A stretch of DNA of 37,929 nt, taken from Nocardioides kribbensis. Lineage in GTDB: Bacteria; Actinomycetota; Actinomycetes; Propionibacteriales; Nocardioidaceae. The stretch spans positions 1 to 37,929 of the forward strand of contig NZ_JADCLL010000011.1 of the NCBI RefSeq assembly GCF_015070375.1. The letters run 5' to 3'. The notes beneath the pieces are model-generated. The model made no database searches. It saw nothing but the letters and a program-made list of their open reading frames with translations, and was not told the DNA's origin. The first letter of the stretch is position 1; each line of letters begins with the position of its first letter. Of this stretch, positions 22,415 through 30,132 are shown one piece after another. The position numbers and the translations under genes are program-made.

Positions 22415-23592
22415 TGCCGGGCGCGAGGCTCCACTGGTTCCTGCCGACCTCCGGCGACAACCGGGGCCTGGTCGGGGCCGGGCAGGGTGTGCCGCCCTCC
22501 GTGCGTGCGGGTCTCGACGAGACCGTCACCCACGGCTTCCGGGCCCCGAGCATCGACTACCTCGCCCAGGTCGCGCGTACGGCGGAGCAGCTCGGCTTCG
22601 AGGGGGTGCTGACCCCGACCGGCACGTTCTGCGAGGACGCGTGGCTGACCACGGCGGCGCTCATCCGCGAGACCACGCGGCTGAAGTTCCTCGTCGCCTT
22701 CCGACCCGGCGTGGTCAACCCGGTGCTGGCCGCCCAGATGGCCGCGACCTACCAGCGCATCTCCGGGGGCCGGCTGATGCTCAACGTCGTGACCGGCGGT
22801 GAGCCGCGCGAGCAGGCGCGCTTCGGCGACACCGCGGCCAAGGAGGTGCGCTACGCCCGCACCGAGGAGTTCCTCGCCGTGGTGCGCGGCACCTGGTCGC
22901 AGGCGCCCTTCGACTTCGACGGGGACCACTTCCGCGTGGAGGGGGCGATGGTCAGCGGTGGCATCGACCCGGTGCCCGACGTCTACTTCGGCGGCTCCTC
23001 CGGGCCGGCCGGCCCGGTCGCGGCCAAGCACGCCGACGTCTACCTGACCTGGGGCGAGCCGCCGGAGCTGGTGGCGGAGAAGATCGCCTGGATGCGTGAG
23101 CTCGCCCGGGCCGAGGGACGCACGCTGCGCTTCGGGCTGCGCGTGCACACCCTGTCGCGTGACACGAGCGAGGCCGCCTGGGCCCACGCCCAGACGCTGC
23201 TCGACGGCCTCGACCCCGCCACCGTCGCCGGGGCCCAGGAGGCCCTGCGGGCCAGCGAGTCGACCGGGCAGCAGCGGATGCTCGCCCTGCGCGACGGGCG
23301 CACGAGCTTCGACTCCGCGCGTGAGCTGGAGGTGTCGCCGAACCTGTGGACCGGCGTCGGGCTCGTGCGTGGCGGGGCCGGCACCGCGCTGGTGGGCAGC
23401 CACGACGAGGTGGCCGCCCGCATCGCCGACTACCACGCGGTGGGGGTGGACGAGTTCATCCTGTCCGGCTACCCGCACGTGGAGGAGGCCTACTGGTTCG
23501 CCGAGGGGGTCATGCCTCGACTGGCCGCCCTGGGCGTCACCGGAGCGGCCACCACGACGCGCGGTCGCGAGGCGGTCGCCGCGGGGCGCTGA
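22414..23592 (+). CDS. ssuD: FMNH2-dependent alkanesulfonate monooxygenase
   Basis: Releases sulfite from alkanesulfonates using reduced FMN and oxygen, allowing sulfonates to serve as a sulfur source. The 392-residue product matches SsuD: LTPTGTFCEDAWL with the conserved Cys73, NVVTGGEPREQARFGD, YLTWGEPPELV, LRFGLRVHTLSRDT (active-site Arg and His) and the mobile-loop motif NLWTGVGLVRGGAGTALVG. Slightly longer than E. coli SsuD (381). Needs an FMN reductase (SsuE), which is not in this window. Last gene of the operon; a strong hairpin follows. Confidence 0.96.
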   Translation: MPGARLHWFLPTSGDNRGLVGAGQGVPPSVRAGLDETVTHGFRAPSIDYLAQVARTAEQLGFEGVLTPTGTFCEDAWLTTAALIRETTRLKFLVAFRPGVVNPVLAAQMAATYQRISGGRLMLNVVTGGEPREQARFGDTAAKEVRYARTEEFLAVVRGTWSQAPFDFDGDHFRVEGAMVSGGIDPVPDVYFGGSSGPAGPVAAKHADVYLTWGEPPELVAEKIAWMRELARAEGRTLRFGLRVHTLSRDTSEAAWAHAQTLLDGLDPATVAGAQEALRASESTGQQRMLALRDGRTSFDSARELEVSPNLWTGVGLVRGGAGTALVGSHDEVAARIADYHAVGVDEFILSGYPHVEEAYWFAEGVMPRLAALGVTGAATTTRGREAVAAGR

Positions 23593-23629
23593 GGCACCGA
23601 GCACGCCGCACCACGCACGCGGCACCACC

Positions 23630-23661
23630 CGACCCCGGGCCTCGCACGAGGCCCGGGGTCG
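23630..23661 (+). terminator. ssu operon terminator
   Basis: A perfect 14-bp GC-rich stem (CGACCCCGGGCCTC paired with GAGGCCCGGGGTCG) with loop GCAC begins 37 nt after the ssuD stop. No T tract follows. Confidence 0.75.
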
Positions 23662-23684
23662 CTCGCGTGTGTCAGGCTGGAGGG

Positions 23685-24200
23685 GTGGACGACGCCGCCT
23701 GGGCCGCACTGACCCTCACCCTCACCGCGCTGGGCGCGGTGGGCACCTGGCTGGTCTGGCGGCGACGCGGCCCGGCCCCCGCCCTGCGGATCGGCGGGCT
23801 GACCCTGCTGCCCCTGGCGGCCTACCTCACCGACACCCTGCAGATGGCCACCCGCATCGGCACCGCGGTCTCCGACTGGGCGGCAGGCCTCGTGCTGAGC
23901 CCGGTCGTGTGGACCGGGATCGTGCTGGCCGGCGTGGGGGTCGGCCTCGTGCTGCTCGCCGGGTCGCTCACCGCCCGCGGCATCGGGGTGCGCGGCGTGC
24001 AGCGCGAGGGCGCCCTGGGCCCGGCCCGCGGCGCGGCCCTCGCGGGCGCCGACGGCTCCGCCGCACCGACCCGCGCGACCCGGACGAGCCGGGCCGAGCG
24101 GAAGGCCGCCACCGCGAGCGGGGCCGGCAAGGGCGAGCCCGCCATCGACGACGACCTCGCCGACATCGAGGCCCTGCTGCGCAAGCGCGGCATCTCCTGA
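23685..24200 (+). CDS. small membrane protein of unknown function
   Basis: A 171-residue protein I do not recognise by name. Three predicted membrane segments lie at about 5-24 (WAALTLTLTALGAVGTWLVW), 33-52 and 72-96 (VVWTGIVLAGVGVGLVLLAG). A charged, low-complexity cytosolic tail rich in Ala, Arg and Thr follows and ends with the ordered motif DDDLADIEALLRKRGIS. That terminal motif looks conserved in actinobacterial membrane proteins, but I cannot attach a role. Start: GTG at 23685. CAGGCT ends 6 nt before it, suggesting a leaderless or nearly leaderless message. The next gene begins just past its stop. Confidence 0.75.
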   Translation: MDDAAWAALTLTLTALGAVGTWLVWRRRGPAPALRIGGLTLLPLAAYLTDTLQMATRIGTAVSDWAAGLVLSPVVWTGIVLAGVGVGLVLLAGSLTARGIGVRGVQREGALGPARGAALAGADGSAAPTRATRTSRAERKAATASGAGKGEPAIDDDLADIEALLRKRGIS

Positions 24201-24220
24201 CCCCCGCCCGGAGCGCCCGG

Positions 24221-24793
24221 GTGGTGCTCGACCTGGCCCGGGAGCGGGCGCCACGGCTGGCCGGCTCGCGGCTGGTGTGCCTCGACGGGCCGGCCGGGTC
24301 GGGCAAGACCACCCTGGCCCTGGCCCTGGCCGACCTGGCGACCTCCGCGGGGCTCGACGCCCACGTCGTCCACATGGACGACCTCTACGACGGCTGGGAC
24401 GGGCTGCCCCGCGTCGGCGAGGCACTCGCACCGCTGCTGGGCCCCCTCGCCGCCGGGGCCCCCGGCCGCTACCGCCGCTACGACTGGCACCGGGCGGCCC
24501 TCGCCGAGACCGTCACCGTGCCCCCGGCCCCGTTGCTGGTGCTCGAGGGCGTGGGCTCGGGCCTCGCCGCGTGGTCGCACCACCAGACCCTGCTGGTCTG
24601 GGTCGAGGCCCCGTCGGCCCTGCGACTGGCGCGCGGCCTCGAGCGCGACGGTGCCGACCTGGCCGACCGGTGGCGGGCGTGGCGCACGGCCGAGGACCTC
24701 CACCACACCGCCGACCGCACCCGGGAGCGGGCCGACCTCGTCGTCGACGGCACCGGTCGGACGCCTCCCGGGCCGCCGGGCGAGGCGCCCTAG
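24221..24793 (+). CDS. uridine kinase-like P-loop kinase
   Basis: A 190-residue P-loop NTPase resembling actinobacterial uridine kinase-like proteins. It has Walker A CLDGPAGSGKTTLA, a HMDDLYDGWDGL motif after strand 2 (the nucleoside-kinase Asp pair), and RYDWHRAALAE. The real substrate is unknown. Start is uncertain: GTG at 24221 or 24224, or a CTG at 24197 that overlaps the upstream stop as CTGA. The stop codon TAG is also the first part of the -10 box of the next gene. Confidence 0.8.
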   Translation: MVLDLARERAPRLAGSRLVCLDGPAGSGKTTLALALADLATSAGLDAHVVHMDDLYDGWDGLPRVGEALAPLLGPLAAGAPGRYRRYDWHRAALAETVTVPPAPLLVLEGVGSGLAAWSHHQTLLVWVEAPSALRLARGLERDGADLADRWRAWRTAEDLHHTADRTRERADLVVDGTGRTPPGPPGEAP

Positions 24794-24803
24794 GGTGGAG
24801 CCC
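24791..24803 (+). promoter_or_regulatory. leaderless promoter of the epimerase gene
   Basis: TAGGGT (24791-24796), 7 nt, then ATG at 24804. The box overlaps the stop codon of the upstream kinase gene. No clear -35. Confidence 0.55.
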
Positions 24804-25730
24804 ATGCGTGCTCCCAGCGGTGACCAGTTCGAGATCGCCGGCGGCGGCTACCGCGCCGTCGTCACCGAGAGCGGGGCCGCGCTCCGCACGCTCGAGCACG
24901 CCGGGCGTCCCCTCGTCGACGGCTTCGCCGAGGAGGAGATGACCTCCGGCGGGCGCGGCCAGCTGCTCATGCCCTGGCCCAACCGGCTGCGCGACGGCCG
25001 CTACCGCTGGGGCGGACGCGAGCACCAGCTCGCCCTGACCGAGCCCGGCCGCGCCAACGCCTCCCACGGGCTCGTGCGCTGGGTGGCCTGGACCGCCGAG
25101 GAGCACACCGGCCACTCGGTGTCGCTGTCCTACCGCCTCATGGCGCAGAGCGGCTACCCCTGGACGCTGGACCTGCACGTCGTCTACGACCTCTCCGCCG
25201 ACGGGCTCACGGTGACCCAGACCGCCAGCAACACCTCGACCACGCCCGCCCCGTGGGCCAGCGGGGCCCACCCCTACCTCCGCGTCGGCGCCGGCCCCGT
25301 CGACCCCCTCGAGCTCACGCTGCCGGCGGCGACCCGGATCCTGGTCGACCCCGAGCGGCTGCTGCCGGTCGGCACCGAGGAGGTCGAGGGCACGACGTAC
25401 GACTTCCGGGTGGCGCGGCCGCTGCGCGACCTGCCGCTCGACGACGGCTTCACCGACCTCGTGCGCGACGACGACGGCACCGCCACCGCGGTGCTGCACG
25501 ACCCGCGCTCCGGCGAGGGCGTGGCGCTGTGGGTCGACCGCCACCACACCGCGCTGCAGGTCTACAGCGCCGACGAGGTCGCCGCCACCGCGCGGCGCTC
25601 GCTGGCCGTGGAGCCGATGACGGCTCCCGCCGACGCCTTCTCCTCCGGCACCGGTGTCGTCACCCTCGGCGCCGCGGGCGAGCCCGACGACTCCTTCTCC
25701 GCCACGTGGGGCATCCGGGCGCTGGACTGA
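24804..25730 (+). CDS. aldose 1-epimerase family protein
   Basis: Galactose-mutarotase-like enzyme expected to interconvert alpha and beta anomers of a sugar or sugar phosphate. The 308-residue product has the N-terminal strand pattern GGYRAVVTESGAALRTL, the substrate Arg/His region PWPNRLRDGRYRW and ASHGLVRWVAW, a conserved His in SGAHPYLRVG, and the catalytic Glu region LAVEPMTAPADAF. The exact sugar is unknown. Start: ATG at 24804, 7 nt after TAGGGT, so probably leaderless. It converges with the PH-domain gene; a large palindrome lies between them. Confidence 0.92.
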   Translation: MRAPSGDQFEIAGGGYRAVVTESGAALRTLEHAGRPLVDGFAEEEMTSGGRGQLLMPWPNRLRDGRYRWGGREHQLALTEPGRANASHGLVRWVAWTAEEHTGHSVSLSYRLMAQSGYPWTLDLHVVYDLSADGLTVTQTASNTSTTPAPWASGAHPYLRVGAGPVDPLELTLPAATRILVDPERLLPVGTEEVEGTTYDFRVARPLRDLPLDDGFTDLVRDDDGTATAVLHDPRSGEGVALWVDRHHTALQVYSADEVAATARRSLAVEPMTAPADAFSSGTGVVTLGAAGEPDDSFSATWGIRALD

Positions 25731-25740
25731 GCCGCCGCGC

Positions 25741-25804
25741 ACCACTTACCGACCGTTGCGACCACTACCCGACCGTCGTGACGGTCAGGTAGTGGTCGCA
25801 ACGG
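25741..25804. terminator. bidirectional palindrome between convergent genes
   Basis: Two 25-bp arms (25753-25777 and 25780-25804) match at 24 of 25 positions around a 2-nt centre. This could terminate both the epimerase gene (+) and the PH-domain gene (-). The left arm is preceded by an imperfect 20-bp direct copy: ACCACTTACCGACCGT then ACCACTACCCGACCGT at 25741 and 25761. The stop codon of the PH-domain gene lies inside the left arm. It could be a REP-like repetitive element instead of, or as well as, a terminator. Confidence 0.75.
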
Positions 25805-26307
25805 GGGGTAGGTCGTCCCCGGCGGGGGGCGGGGCAGCGGGGCCGCACGGCGGCCAGGGCGCGGAGCTGGCGGGCGTGGGCCTGGGCGCGGGCGCCGTCG
25901 GAGCCCTGGATGCCCATCACCGCGGCGGTCGTGCCGTCGGCGAGGTCGAGGGTGACCCACGGGGCACCCGGCGGGAGGTTGACCGAGACGATCTGCGGCC
26001 AGCTGTACTCGCGACGGCGGTAGCCGTTGACCACGATCAGCCGGTCGCGCTCGGCCACGACGCGGGAGCGCACGAGGGCGAACATGCAGGCGTAGCCCAG
26101 CCCCACCAGCACGAAGAGCGTGCCGATCTGGAAGGCCGTGAACTTCGCCTGGGTCTCGTCGTCGAAGCTGAACCACGCGGCGGCGAACATCGCGAGCAGG
26201 CCGACGCCGAGCACCGCGCCGACGATGCGCGGGCCCAGCGGGCGCCAGGTGTGGGGCAGGGTGGGCGCGAGGTCGCGTCGCGCCGGACCCTCAGAGGCGG
26301 CAGGCAT
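25765..26307 (-). CDS. PH-domain membrane protein downstream of hisG
   Basis: A 180-residue protein with two membrane segments (about 28-46 IVGAVLGVGLLAMFAAAWF and about 60-80 FQIGTLFVLVGLGYACMFAL) followed by a bacterial PH-like domain (RLIVVNGYRRREYSWPQIVS, VTLDLADGTTAAVMGIQ). Mycobacterium tuberculosis has a membrane protein gene (Rv2120c) in the same place after hisG, so the neighbourhood is conserved. Role unknown. The ATG at 26307 lies 17 nt inside hisG without a ribosome site. The last 13 codons, from about CDHYLTVTTVG, are read from the terminator palindrome, so the C-terminus is probably not ancestral. Confidence 0.85.
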   Translation of the reverse strand: MPAASEGPARRDLAPTLPHTWRPLGPRIVGAVLGVGLLAMFAAAWFSFDDETQAKFTAFQIGTLFVLVGLGYACMFALVRSRVVAERDRLIVVNGYRRREYSWPQIVSVNLPPGAPWVTLDLADGTTAAVMGIQGSDGARAQAHARQLRALAAVRPRCPAPRRGRPTPRCDHYLTVTTVG

Positions 26308-27157
26308 GGATGTCGGTGGTGAGGATGCCGCGGGCGCCGACCTGCCAGAGCTCGTCCATGAGGCGCTGGGCACCGCTGCGCGGCACCATCACCCGCACGG
26401 CCGACCAGCCCTCGCGGTGCAGCGGGGCCACGGTGGGGCTCTCGATGCCGGGGGTCAGGGCGACCGCGGCGGCGACCGCCTCGCTGGGGATGTCGTAGTC
26501 CATCATCACGTAGGAGCGGGCCACCAGCACGCCCTCCACGCGACGGCGGAAGACCTCGAAGCCGTCGGGAGCGGCCGCGCCGGAGCGGGTGATGACCACC
26601 GCCTCCGACTCCAGGATGGTCTCGCCGAAGACCTCGAGACCCGCCTGGCGCAGCGTGCTGCCGGTCTCGACGACGTCGGCGATCGCGTCGGCCACACCGA
26701 GCTGGATGCTGGTCTCCACGGCCCCGTCGAGGCGGATCACCGTGGCCTCGATGCCGCGCTCGGCCAGGAAGGACCGCACGACCCCGACGTACGACGTGGC
26801 GATGCGGGCGCCCTGGAGCTGGGCCAGGTCGGTGAACGCACCGCGGGGGCCGGCGAAGCGGAAGCGGCTGCGGCCGAAGCCCAGGCGCATGGCCTCGTCG
26901 GCCTGCGCCCCGGAGTCCTGGAGCAGGTCGCGCCCCGTGACCCCGACGTCGAGGGTGCCCTCGCCGACGTAGAGCGCGATGTCGCGCGGACGGAGGTAGA
27001 AGAACTCCACGCCGTTGTCGGCGTCGATGAGGGTGAGCTGCTTGGAGTCGTCGCGCTGGCGGTAGCCCGCCTCGCGCAGGATCTCCGAGGCCGACTGCGA
27101 CAGCGAGCCCTTGTTGGGCACCGCGACACGCAGCAGCGGGGTGGCGGGAGAGGTCAT
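26291..27157 (-). CDS. hisG: ATP phosphoribosyltransferase (long form)
   Basis: First, feedback-controlled step of histidine synthesis: joins ATP and PRPP. The 288-residue product has LLRVAVPNKGSLS, VGVTGRDLL, VVETGSTLRQAG and the signature FGETILESEAVVI. The last 75 or so residues form the C-terminal ACT-like domain of the hexameric, histidine-inhibited form (EGWSAVRVMVPRSGAQRLMD). Start: ATG at 27157 with GAAGG upstream. A GTG at 27184 that overlaps the hisE stop (GTGA) is a possible alternative, adding nine residues. Co-transcribed with hisE. Confidence 0.97.
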   Translation of the reverse strand: MTSPATPLLRVAVPNKGSLSQSASEILREAGYRQRDDSKQLTLIDADNGVEFFYLRPRDIALYVGEGTLDVGVTGRDLLQDSGAQADEAMRLGFGRSRFRFAGPRGAFTDLAQLQGARIATSYVGVVRSFLAERGIEATVIRLDGAVETSIQLGVADAIADVVETGSTLRQAGLEVFGETILESEAVVITRSGAAAPDGFEVFRRRVEGVLVARSYVMMDYDIPSEAVAAAVALTPGIESPTVAPLHREGWSAVRVMVPRSGAQRLMDELWQVGARGILTTDIHACRL

Positions 27158-27180
27158 CGGGTCGGCCTTCGCGGGTGCGG

Positions 27181-27444
27181 TCACAGGTGGGCGTAGACGT
27201 CGTCGAGCTCGAGGCCGCTCGCCAGCATGAGGCACTGGGCGTGGTAGAGCAGCTGGCTGATCTCCTCGGCCGTGCGCTCCTTGCCCTCGTGCTCGGCCGC
27301 CATCCACGACTCCGCGGCCTCCTCGACCAGCTTCTTGCCGATGGCGTGCACGCCAGCGTCGAGCTGGGCCACGGTGCCGGATCCTGCGGGGCGGGTCCGG
27401 GCCTTGTCCTGCAGCTCGGCCCACAGCTCGTCGAACGTCTTCAC
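27181..27444 (-). CDS. hisE: phosphoribosyl-ATP pyrophosphatase
   Basis: Second step of histidine synthesis, hydrolysing phosphoribosyl-ATP to phosphoribosyl-AMP. The 87-residue all-alpha protein has KTFDELWAELQDKA, GKKLVEEAAESWMAA (metal-binding Glu residues of the MazG-like fold) and ISQLLYHAQCLMLASGL. Length is typical. Start: GTG at 27444, 8 nt after TAGGCT, with no ribosome site, so the mRNA is probably leaderless. hisG and the PH-domain gene follow. Confidence 0.97.
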   Translation of the reverse strand: MKTFDELWAELQDKARTRPAGSGTVAQLDAGVHAIGKKLVEEAAESWMAAEHEGKERTAEEISQLLYHAQCLMLASGLELDDVYAHL

Positions 27445-27458
27445 AGCAGAGCAGCCTA
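27445..27458 (-). promoter_or_regulatory. leaderless promoter of hisE-hisG
   Basis: TAGGCT (27458-27453) followed by 8 nt and GTG. No -35 of consensus type. It places hisEG in a transcript separate from the riboflavin operon. Confidence 0.5.
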
Positions 27459-27462
27459 GGCG

Positions 27463-27503
27463 GTGCCGTCGCGGCGGCCTACGACGGGACCGCGCGACGG
27501 CAC
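27463..27503 (-). terminator. putative riboflavin operon terminator
   Basis: An 11-bp inverted repeat (GTGCCGTCGCG at 27463-27473 and CGCGACGGCAC at 27493-27503) with a 19-nt loop lies between ribH and hisE. A second palindrome, CGTGGCC/GGCCACG, lies at 27508-27523. Either may end the rib transcript; there is no T tract. Confidence 0.5.
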
Positions 27504-27575
27504 CCGCCGTGGCCTGGGCCACGCCGTCCGGGGCGACTGCGGCCCGACTGCAGCCCAGCTGCGGCCCGGGAGGGA

Positions 27576-28064
27576 TCAGGCCAGCCGACCGCGGCGCAGC
27601 CGCTTGAGCACGTGCGCGGTCTGGAGCGCGGCCGAGGTGGCCTCGTGGCCCTTGTCCTCCTTCGAGCCCTCCAGGCCGGCGCGGTCGAGCGCCTGCTGGT
27701 CGTCGTCGCAGGTGAGCACGCCGAAGCCGACCGCGACCTGGTGGTCGAGCGCGACCCGGGTCAGGCCGTCGGTGGCGGCGTTGCACACGTAGTCGAAGTG
27801 GGGCGTGCCGCCGCGCACGACGACACCGAGCGCGACGACCGCGTCGTAGCCCTGGGCGGCCAGGGTCGCGGCCACGACGGGGAGCTCGAAGGTGCCGGGC
27901 ACCCGCACGACCAGCGGGTTGCCCACGGAGTACTCCTCCAGGGCACGGTGGGCACCGGCGAGCAGGCCGTCCATGACCTCGGTGTGCCAGCTGGCCGCGA
28001 CGACGGCGACGCGCAGGTCGGAGGCGTCGACGGCCTCGGGGGTGGGTGCTCCGTGGCCGCTCAT
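27576..28064 (-). CDS. ribH: 6,7-dimethyl-8-ribityllumazine synthase
   Basis: Penultimate riboflavin step, joining the ribitylamino-pyrimidine to dihydroxybutanone phosphate. The 162-residue product has LRVAVVAASWHTEVMDGLL, VRVPGTFELPVVA, the phosphate/His motif VVRGGTPHFDYVCNA and VGFGVLTCDDDQQALDRAG. The length fits the icosahedral or pentameric enzyme family. Start: ATG at 28064, overlapping the ribAB stop by 4 nt. Last gene of the riboflavin operon. Confidence 0.98.
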   Translation of the reverse strand: MSGHGAPTPEAVDASDLRVAVVAASWHTEVMDGLLAGAHRALEEYSVGNPLVVRVPGTFELPVVAATLAAQGYDAVVALGVVVRGGTPHFDYVCNAATDGLTRVALDHQVAVGFGVLTCDDDQQALDRAGLEGSKEDKGHEATSAALQTAHVLKRLRRGRLA

Positions 28065-29452
28065 CGGGTGGCTCCGTTCGTCTCGAGGTCGGTGCCGGCC
28101 ACCGTGCTGGTGCCGGCTGCGGGGTCTGCTGCGGGGGCCGGGACCTCGCTGTGGAGGTCGGGCAGGACGTGGCCCATCCGGTCACGCTTGGTGAGCAGGT
28201 AGGCCAGGTTGTGGTCGTTGGGGTGCGGGGTGAGCGGCACGCGCTCGGCGACGGTGATGCCGAAGTCCTCGAGGTTGCTCACCTTGTCGGGGTTGTTGGT
28301 CATCAGGCGCACGCTGGCCACGCCCAGGTCGCGCAGGACCTGGGTCGCGGTGCCGTAGTGGCGGGCGTCGGCGGGCAGGCCGAGGTCGAGGTTGGCGTCG
28401 ACCGTGTCGCGCCCGCCGTCCTGCAGGGCGTAGGCCTGGAGCTTGGCCAGCAGCCCGATGCCGCGACCCTCGTGGCCGCGCAGGTAGATCACCACGCCGC
28501 GCCCCTCGGCGACGACGCGCTCGAGGGCCTCGTCGAGCTGCGGCCCGCAGTCGCAGCGGTGGCTGCCGAAGACGTCGCCGGTGAGGCACTCGGAGTGGAC
28601 CCGGGTCAGCACCGGCTCCTCGCCGGAGAGGTCACCGTGCACGAGGGCGATGTGCTCGGAGCCGTCGACGGTGATGCGGTAGCCAACGGCGGTGAAGTCG
28701 CCGGCGCGGGTGGGCAGGCGGGTCTCGGTGACCCGCTCGACGAGGTTCTCCACCCGGCGGCGGTGCCGCACGAGGTCCTCGATGGAGATCATGGCCAGGT
28801 CGTGCTCGTCGGCGAAGGCGCGCAGCTCGGGGGCGCGCTTCATGGTGCCGTCGTCGTTGACGACCTCCACCAGCACCCCGGCGGGGGTGAGCCCGGCGAG
28901 GCGGGCCAGGTCGACCGCCGCCTCGGTGTGGCCGCGGCGCACGAGCACACCGCCCTCGCGGTAGCGCAGGGGGAAGACGTGACCGGGGCGGGTCAGCTCC
29001 CAGGGCTCGGTGGCGGAGTCGGCGAGCACCCGGGCGGTGTGGGCCCGGTCGGCGGCCGAGATGCCGGTGGACACGCCGTCGCGGGCGTCGACGGAGATCG
29101 TGTAGGCCGTGCGCAGCCTGTCCTTGTTGTGCGGCGTCATCAGCGGGATCTCGAGCCGGTCGAGCATGTCGGCGGGCATCGGCACGCAGATCACGCCGCT
29201 GGAGTGGCGGATGGTGAAGGCCATCAGCTCGGGGGTCGCCTTGGCCGCGGCGAAGATGATGTCGCCCTCGTTCTCCCGGCCCTCGTCGTCGACGACCACG
29301 ACGGCCCGGCCCGCCGCGATGTCGGCGATGGCGCGCTCGACGCTGTCGAGGCGCACGCCGCCGTGCTGCTCGGCGTGCTGCGCGGTGTAGGCGTCGACCA
29401 GGGGCTCGGCCTGCTCGACCGGCTCGTCGTGGGGTGCGGGGGTCTGGGTCAT
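28061..29452 (-). CDS. ribBA: bifunctional DHBP synthase / GTP cyclohydrolase II
   Basis: Makes both riboflavin precursors: dihydroxybutanone phosphate from ribulose 5-phosphate (N-terminal domain) and the pyrimidine from GTP (C-terminal domain). The 463-residue fusion has the DHBP motif DDEGRENEGDIIFAA (about 56-70) and RPGHVFPLRYREGGVLVRRG. The cyclohydrolase II half has the zinc cysteines HSECLTGDVFGSHRCDCGPQ and LRGHEGRGIGL. A 45-residue acidic tail rich in Ala, Pro and Thr follows. Start: ATG at 29452, overlapping the ribM stop (ATGA). Confidence 0.97.
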   Translation of the reverse strand: MTQTPAPHDEPVEQAEPLVDAYTAQHAEQHGGVRLDSVERAIADIAAGRAVVVVDDEGRENEGDIIFAAAKATPELMAFTIRHSSGVICVPMPADMLDRLEIPLMTPHNKDRLRTAYTISVDARDGVSTGISAADRAHTARVLADSATEPWELTRPGHVFPLRYREGGVLVRRGHTEAAVDLARLAGLTPAGVLVEVVNDDGTMKRAPELRAFADEHDLAMISIEDLVRHRRRVENLVERVTETRLPTRAGDFTAVGYRITVDGSEHIALVHGDLSGEEPVLTRVHSECLTGDVFGSHRCDCGPQLDEALERVVAEGRGVVIYLRGHEGRGIGLLAKLQAYALQDGGRDTVDANLDLGLPADARHYGTATQVLRDLGVASVRLMTNNPDKVSNLEDFGITVAERVPLTPHPNDHNLAYLLTKRDRMGHVLPDLHSEVPAPAADPAAGTSTVAGTDLETNGATR

Positions 29453-30132
29453 GCGTGTGCTCCTTCGAGGGCGGTCGTCTCCTCGACGACCGTGCGGGTG
29501 GCGCGCCACCAGGTGACGAGCCCGGCGACGCAGAAGCCGCCGTAGAACAGGTACATGCCGGCGGTCGGGTAGTAGCCGGCCTGGACGAGGGTGGTGACGC
29601 CGACGGCGTCGACGGCGATCCACACCAGCCAGAACTCCACCCAGCCGCGCGCTATGCCGTAGGTCGCCAGCAGTGAGCCGGCGAGGATCCAGGCCTCGGT
29701 GGCGGGGCTGTAGGAGCCGATGCGCTCCAGCACCTCGTGGGCCACGGCGTAGCCGACCACCGCGAGGGCGAGCAGCTGGAGCCGCTCGGCCCCGGTGGCC
29801 CAGCGCGGCGCGATCGCCCCGCCGTCGCTGCCGGAGCGGGCGTGGCTCCAGCGCCACCAGCCGTAGACGCCGGCCACGGCGAAGAACACCTGACGCCCGG
29901 CCTGGCCCCACAGCGGCTCGGCGACGGTGCCGCTGATCTCGCCGCTCACGAAGACGGTGAAGAGCAGCGCGTTGCCGACCAGGCCGACCGGCCAGGCCCA
30001 GGTGAGGCGGCGCATGCCCAGGAGGGCGCTGGCAAGGCCGAAGCCGTTGCCCACGACCTCGCGCACGCTGAGCGCTCCCCCGCCGACCGGGATCGAGCCG
30101 TGCAGCAGCCACTGCACCACGGCGTCGAGCAT
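29449..30132 (-). CDS. ribM: riboflavin transporter, PnuC/RibM type
   Basis: A 227-residue multi-span membrane protein of the PnuC family. Hydrophobic segments include VVGNGFGLASALLGMRRLTW, PVGLVGNALLFTVFVSG, LQLLALAVVGYAVAH, AWILAGSLLATYGIARG and MYLFYGGFCVAGLVTWW. The family-typical WVEFWLVWIAVDAVGV is present. PnuC proteins usually carry nicotinamide riboside, but members inside FMN-riboswitch operons (RibM/PnuX of Streptomyces and Corynebacterium) import riboflavin, and this position matches. Overlaps ribE by 1 nt (TGATG) and ribBA by 4 nt. Confidence 0.9.
   Translation of the reverse strand: MLDAVVQWLLHGSIPVGGGALSVREVVGNGFGLASALLGMRRLTWAWPVGLVGNALLFTVFVSGEISGTVAEPLWGQAGRQVFFAVAGVYGWWRWSHARSGSDGGAIAPRWATGAERLQLLALAVVGYAVAHEVLERIGSYSPATEAWILAGSLLATYGIARGWVEFWLVWIAVDAVGVTTLVQAGYYPTAGMYLFYGGFCVAGLVTWWRATRTVVEETTALEGAHA

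Noticed and set aside
24197..24220. Longer P-loop kinase starting at CTG 24197.
   Set aside because: Kept only as an alternative: GTG codons at 24221 and 24224 are ordinary starts, and the extra residues show no conservation that I can recognise.
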